A stretch of DNA of 64,000 bases, taken from assembly GCA_002205965.3 (NCBI GenBank), contig NADL03000107.1, positions 186,001-250,000 of the forward strand. Reading direction: 5' to 3'. Source of the DNA: Kappaphycus alvarezii. Its lineage: Eukaryota; Rhodophyta; Florideophyceae; Gigartinales; Solieriaceae. Made by a program: the position numbers and the translations under genes. Positions 60,961 through 64,000 of the stretch are shown here, in pieces (positions within the stretch are counted from its first letter, which is position 1; each line of letters begins with the position of its first letter). The notes under the pieces were generated by a model. That model made no database searches, was not told the origin of the DNA, and saw only the letters and a list, made by a program, of their open reading frames with translations.

Positions 60961-61620
60961 GTCATTCCAAGCACTTGCTGGACATATTAATTGCTTGGCC
61001 ATGAAGTTTTAAGCAATGTGCCTTTGTATCGAGTACTTGCACCAATAGACCTCCGATGAGAGTGCACCACTTGAGTGAAGCCAATCGCGCTCTCCATGAA
61101 ATTCGACAGCTCTCTCCGGTTCTCAAGTATCGAGTTCATTCTAATTATGACGTCATTGGCAACGATACGGCTTACTTAGCCTTCTCTGACGCAAGCCAAG
61201 GGAAATATTCATACTGACGAACGGGTTACTTTCGGGAATCTTCTTTCCTAATTACAGAATATTCTACGCTCTCGACTGGCACAGCTCTAAGCAGGCCCGA
61301 GTCTCGTTTCCGTCCATGGGGGCAGAGATACCTTCAGGGTCGGAGTCAGCTGATCGGGCTGGAATCACGGCGTACTGCTTATATTAGATTTATACCGCTG
61401 ATTGTTCCTTGCCGCTTATCTTGACGGTTGATTTACATGGACTCCACTCGATCATCATCACTCTTCACGAAGGTCGCGATTACATGCTGCGTTCAACAGT
61501 CGAAAGGCTGAGAGGCTCCTTTGAGTAAGGGTAGATCGCTGTTATGCAGTGGATAAAAGGCAAGAATAACATCGCTGATGCCTTGACAAAGATGAATTTG
61601 GACACCTTGCAAACTCTATG
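60961..61620 (+). pseudogene. Copia-2 RNase H
   Basis: 'TAYLAFSDASQGKYSY' (61.17-61.22 kb) carries the first catalytic Asp. 'GLHSIIITLHEGRDYMLRST' then 'VERLRGSFE' (61.44-61.53 kb) and 'VMQWIKGKNNIADALTKMNL' (61.54-61.6 kb) are the C-terminal blocks, followed by a stop at 61618-61620. Stops and frameshifts between blocks. Confidence 0.78.
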
Positions 61621-62816
61621 AGGCCTGCGCTCTTAGCCCCTTGGACTCTCATATTCTTCACGAAGCCGAGAGAGTCGAGACAGATCTAGAATACGAGGTA
61701 GACAGCAGAAAAGACCGCTTGCAAAAAGAAGTTTAGCTCAATCGATGCACGCGCACACCACCAAGAACTTCTGGCTTTTTCTTGTTCCATTTCGGATTAC
61801 GGATACTCTTCTCCTAAATCGTATCAGCCTTAAAGAAACCTCCGTAAGCATGCTTACAGATGACATGGTGTACCACGGGTGCCACGCCGATGCCTCCTTC
61901 AAAATTATTGGCCTGTAGTCATGGCACCTATGCAGTATTTTCCACTTGCACTGTATTGAAAACCAAGGAACTTGGGATAATTGATACCAACCTCAGCAAA
62001 TGTTCTTCCTTTATTTTAGTTGTCAATTACTCGAAGTTCAATCTATTCCTCGTCCTTCGTTCGAAGCTCAGCCCGCAAGTTGGACACCTGTCCACGGAAC
62101 TTGGCGACCCCCCATCCTCGCCATCGCTAGCCTCTACCGCCTCGTCTTCGATCAGTCGGTGGCGTGGGAATTCGGTCCCGGGGTCCTCGGCTGACCCATT
62201 CGCGCTCGCATTGTATGGCGAATCAGGGGAGGGAGACTCGCGGTCGTGTTGTACGGGGGTCTGCTGGTCGAATTTTGGGCCTTAAGCGCTCACGATAATG
62301 ACATCTTGAGTATCATCTACAGGGAAACTGCTGTCATACAAGCACAAGAGGTAACCCTGATTATTTCGAGAGGGTGAAAAGGTGGTGTCCAAATGCGGGC
62401 GTGGGCATTTGCAAGGTCTGGATTGTTGCGAGGAAACCTTGGGGAAGGAGACATAGCTGATGGGCGCAGTGGCTGAAGGAAAACCACGAACACCGAAGGA
62501 AGTAGGAGGACATATGTGCTACCTCTAGCCGGATCAAATGTCGAGCGCTACTGTGCAATGTCTCACATGGCCAACATTACTGACATCAAAGCTGCAGTTT
62601 CTTTATTGATTTTTACAAAGGGCCACATTATGTTCGTTCTTGACCAATACGAAGGCAATTGTTTGGAGTATTGTACTGTGTTTTGCACAGCAAACGGTAA
62701 TTTTCAATTTAATCGGCTTGCACACCTTTTATTTACGTTTCGTACTATTCTGTTCAAGATTTTTAATTAATTGGGCCCTTCTCGGTATAAGGATCGGTTC
62801 AGTCCAATCGGGGGTA
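61621..62816 (+). other. Region between copia-2 pol and 3' LTR, no recognised gene
   Basis: About 1.2 kb longer than expected between RNase H and the LTR. Open frames of 141 codons (61860-62285) and 84 codons (62516-62770) show no domain. They could be an extra 3' frame of the element, captured DNA or chance. The sequence directly before the LTR has only a weak purine tract ('atcgggggta'). Confidence 0.4.
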
Positions 62817-63184
62817 TGTTGTACAGTGTATACTGTACGAACGATCGCAGCAATCACGGGTCACGACTGATCTGACTTGGCAGATCCAATGATATGTGCC
62901 CTAAATAGCCAAGTCGTAGTACTACTGTATTATGCTCCAGGTAATACAGTGGCTATCGTCTGCTCTATCACTATTCTATAACCATCGCCAGGCTATATAT
63001 GGCAGTCCTACTGCCCGATCGGGGCGTGGGAAGAGAGGGATTTTTTGGACATTCGGAGGAAAATCAACCATTCTAGTGATTCGCCCCACCAACTTCGGGA
63101 CTGCAAATGCATTCCGGGGGACTTTTGTACCCTTCAATGTGCCTTCCTTTCCCCCTCTCCCTCGCTGAAACTGTGCGTACTACA
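62817..63184 (+). repeat. Copia-2 3' LTR
   Basis: 368 bp, same order of blocks as the 5' LTR with substitutions and small indels throughout, including a TATA box variant 'ggctatatatggcagtc'. The divergence between LTRs, substantial by eye, says the insertion is old. Confidence 0.92.
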
Positions 63185-63301
63185 ATTATTACTATATAAA
63201 ATTCCCCTGACCTGGTCCCCTAGACCAGAGGGCATCAATGATTGGAAGTACAGCAGTCCTGGTCCGTGCTTTGCAACTTCGAAATGAAGTTGTACATCTG
63301 C

Positions 63302-63337
63302 TAAAATCGATTTTATGTTAACATAAAATCGATTTTA
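63302..63337. repeat. Perfect 36-bp palindrome
   Basis: Positions 63302-63319 and 63320-63337 are exact reverse complements with no spacer; centre 'gttaac', arms contain 'aaaatcgatttta'. The outer 'tgct' and 'agca' could add four more pairs after a small mismatch. Lies 118 bp beyond the copia-2 3' LTR. Confidence 0.97.
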
Positions 63338-63339
63338 CC

Positions 63340-64000
63340 AGCACGACTACCCGAGCTAGCCATTGCGAGGGTGTAATCAAGGTCCTGGTATCTTGGAATA
63401 TGTGGATGGGACTCCTTAGTTAAGGCAAAGTAACGCCGTTTTTAGAATATACTTGTGTTTTGTGAGTCTGTCGGGCACTTCGCAGACTCCCAAGATTCCG
63501 GCTTCTCGTAGGTACGTTAAACAATAGTATTATATCACCGTATATTGGGAGGGGATTCCCTTAAAAGTTGATCTCAGGGGTTATTTTTCTCCAGATAAGA
63601 GGTGACGTCCTCAGAAAAGTTTGTACAAGTGCATAAAATTGCTTGCAGGAGGCTATGTTTCTCCACTCAACAGAGAACATGGTTCAAACAGGAACAAGAG
63701 CAAACACAAGTAATAACTACTTCTAGATACCCAAGAAAGTGATATTTGCCAGATTGCTGGGACTCATATCGTAGAGGATGTTGCTCAGGAACCCAAGCCA
63801 GAAGAAATATCAAAGGACGGTCAGTTCTTTCGAAGTAGTGGAAGAAATTTGCGGGGCAATGAATAGTATCTAGATATCGCTGAAGATAGAAGTAGAACTT
63901 TCTGAGAAAGTGCGTAGAGCAATTGGGCTTCTAGCAGGTCGGTCGACTGATAGCAACACGAAAAGAAAAACTCAACTGACCGTGCTCTCTGGAAAAGAAG
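63340..64000. other. Window end, no recognised gene
   Basis: Mixed composition. A 49-codon plus-strand open run at about 63717-63866 looks coding ('DICQIAGTHIVEDVAQEPKP', 'GQFFRSSGRNLRGNE'), but it is short and has no identified family. Nothing else seen. Confidence 0.3.

Larger units (their letters stand above)
56488..63184 (+). mobile_element. Ty1/copia LTR retrotransposon (copia-2) with both LTRs
   Basis: The only element here with a clear LTR pair: 56488-56872 and 62817-63184, each starting TGTT and ending TACTACA. The flanks are 'actat' (56483-56487) and 'attat' (63185-63189), a probable 5-bp target duplication with one change. The internal order gag, zinc knuckle, integrase, RT, RNase H is copia type. 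Coding regions are heavily damaged. Confidence 0.92.

Noticed and set aside
1-64000. Spliced host genes
   Set aside because: I looked for conserved host proteins and found none; splice-site inspection by eye in such decayed sequence would not be reliable.

Overview
This is a eukaryotic nuclear sequence that is almost entirely old transposable-element DNA. I recognise no conserved host gene, no rRNA and no tRNA, and no CRISPR array. Evidence for a eukaryote: Ty3/gypsy and Ty1/copia pol remnants, non-LTR retrotransposons with reverse transcriptase plus a C-terminal zinc finger and nuclease-like motif, a Tc1/mariner element bounded by TA dinucleotides, and a PIF/Harbinger transposase with a Myb/SANT-like partner. 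The lineage cannot be fixed by reading alone. A TE-rich red macroalga, an oomycete or a fungus would all fit.

Layout. 1-5.3 kb: minus-strand Ty3/gypsy remnant (gypsy-1), entered near its 3' end, in the order gag-PR-RT-RH-IN. 6.7-11.8 kb: plus-strand Ty1/copia remnant (copia-1) carrying an inverted gypsy gag fragment inside its gag; its RT is a junction of two copia pieces. 12-13.6 kb: unassigned coding-like remnants. 13.6-15.9 kb: second minus-strand gypsy (gypsy-2), cut by a fragment of a non-LTR element. 17-19.9 kb: three degenerate copies of an unassigned acidic-tailed protein, with a 507-bp-offset direct repeat. 20-24.7 kb: AT-rich, no recognisable gene. 26.8-30.9 kb: plus-strand gypsy (gypsy-3), same family as gypsy-2. 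31.4-32.3 kb: 5'-truncated non-LTR copy. 34-36.05 kb: PIF/Harbinger remnant with convergent Myb/SANT-like and DDE transposase genes. 36.4-50 kb: a cluster of non-LTR elements, namely a plus-strand copy, a plus-strand copy of a second subfamily, a minus-strand copy and a short 3' fragment. 50.8-52.4 kb: a nearly complete Tc1/mariner element with IR/DR-like ends. 54.8-56.4 kb: another 5'-truncated non-LTR copy. 56.5-63.2 kb: a copia element (copia-2) with both LTRs and a probable target-site duplication.

Every recognised coding sequence is broken by stops or frameshifts. The best preserved are the Tc1/mariner transposase (two frameshifts, DD34E triad intact) and the Harbinger transposase (one frame, four stops, triad intact). 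The non-LTR elements are the most frequent family: nine copies or fragments of at least two subfamilies. They carry a C-terminal CX2CX9HX4C finger followed by a P-x-D...D motif, the layout known from R2-type elements with a restriction-like endonuclease. Nested insertions give a relative order at several places: the gypsy gag fragment entered copia-1, and non-LTR sequence abuts gypsy-2. All genes described are selfish-element genes; I see no host pathway.
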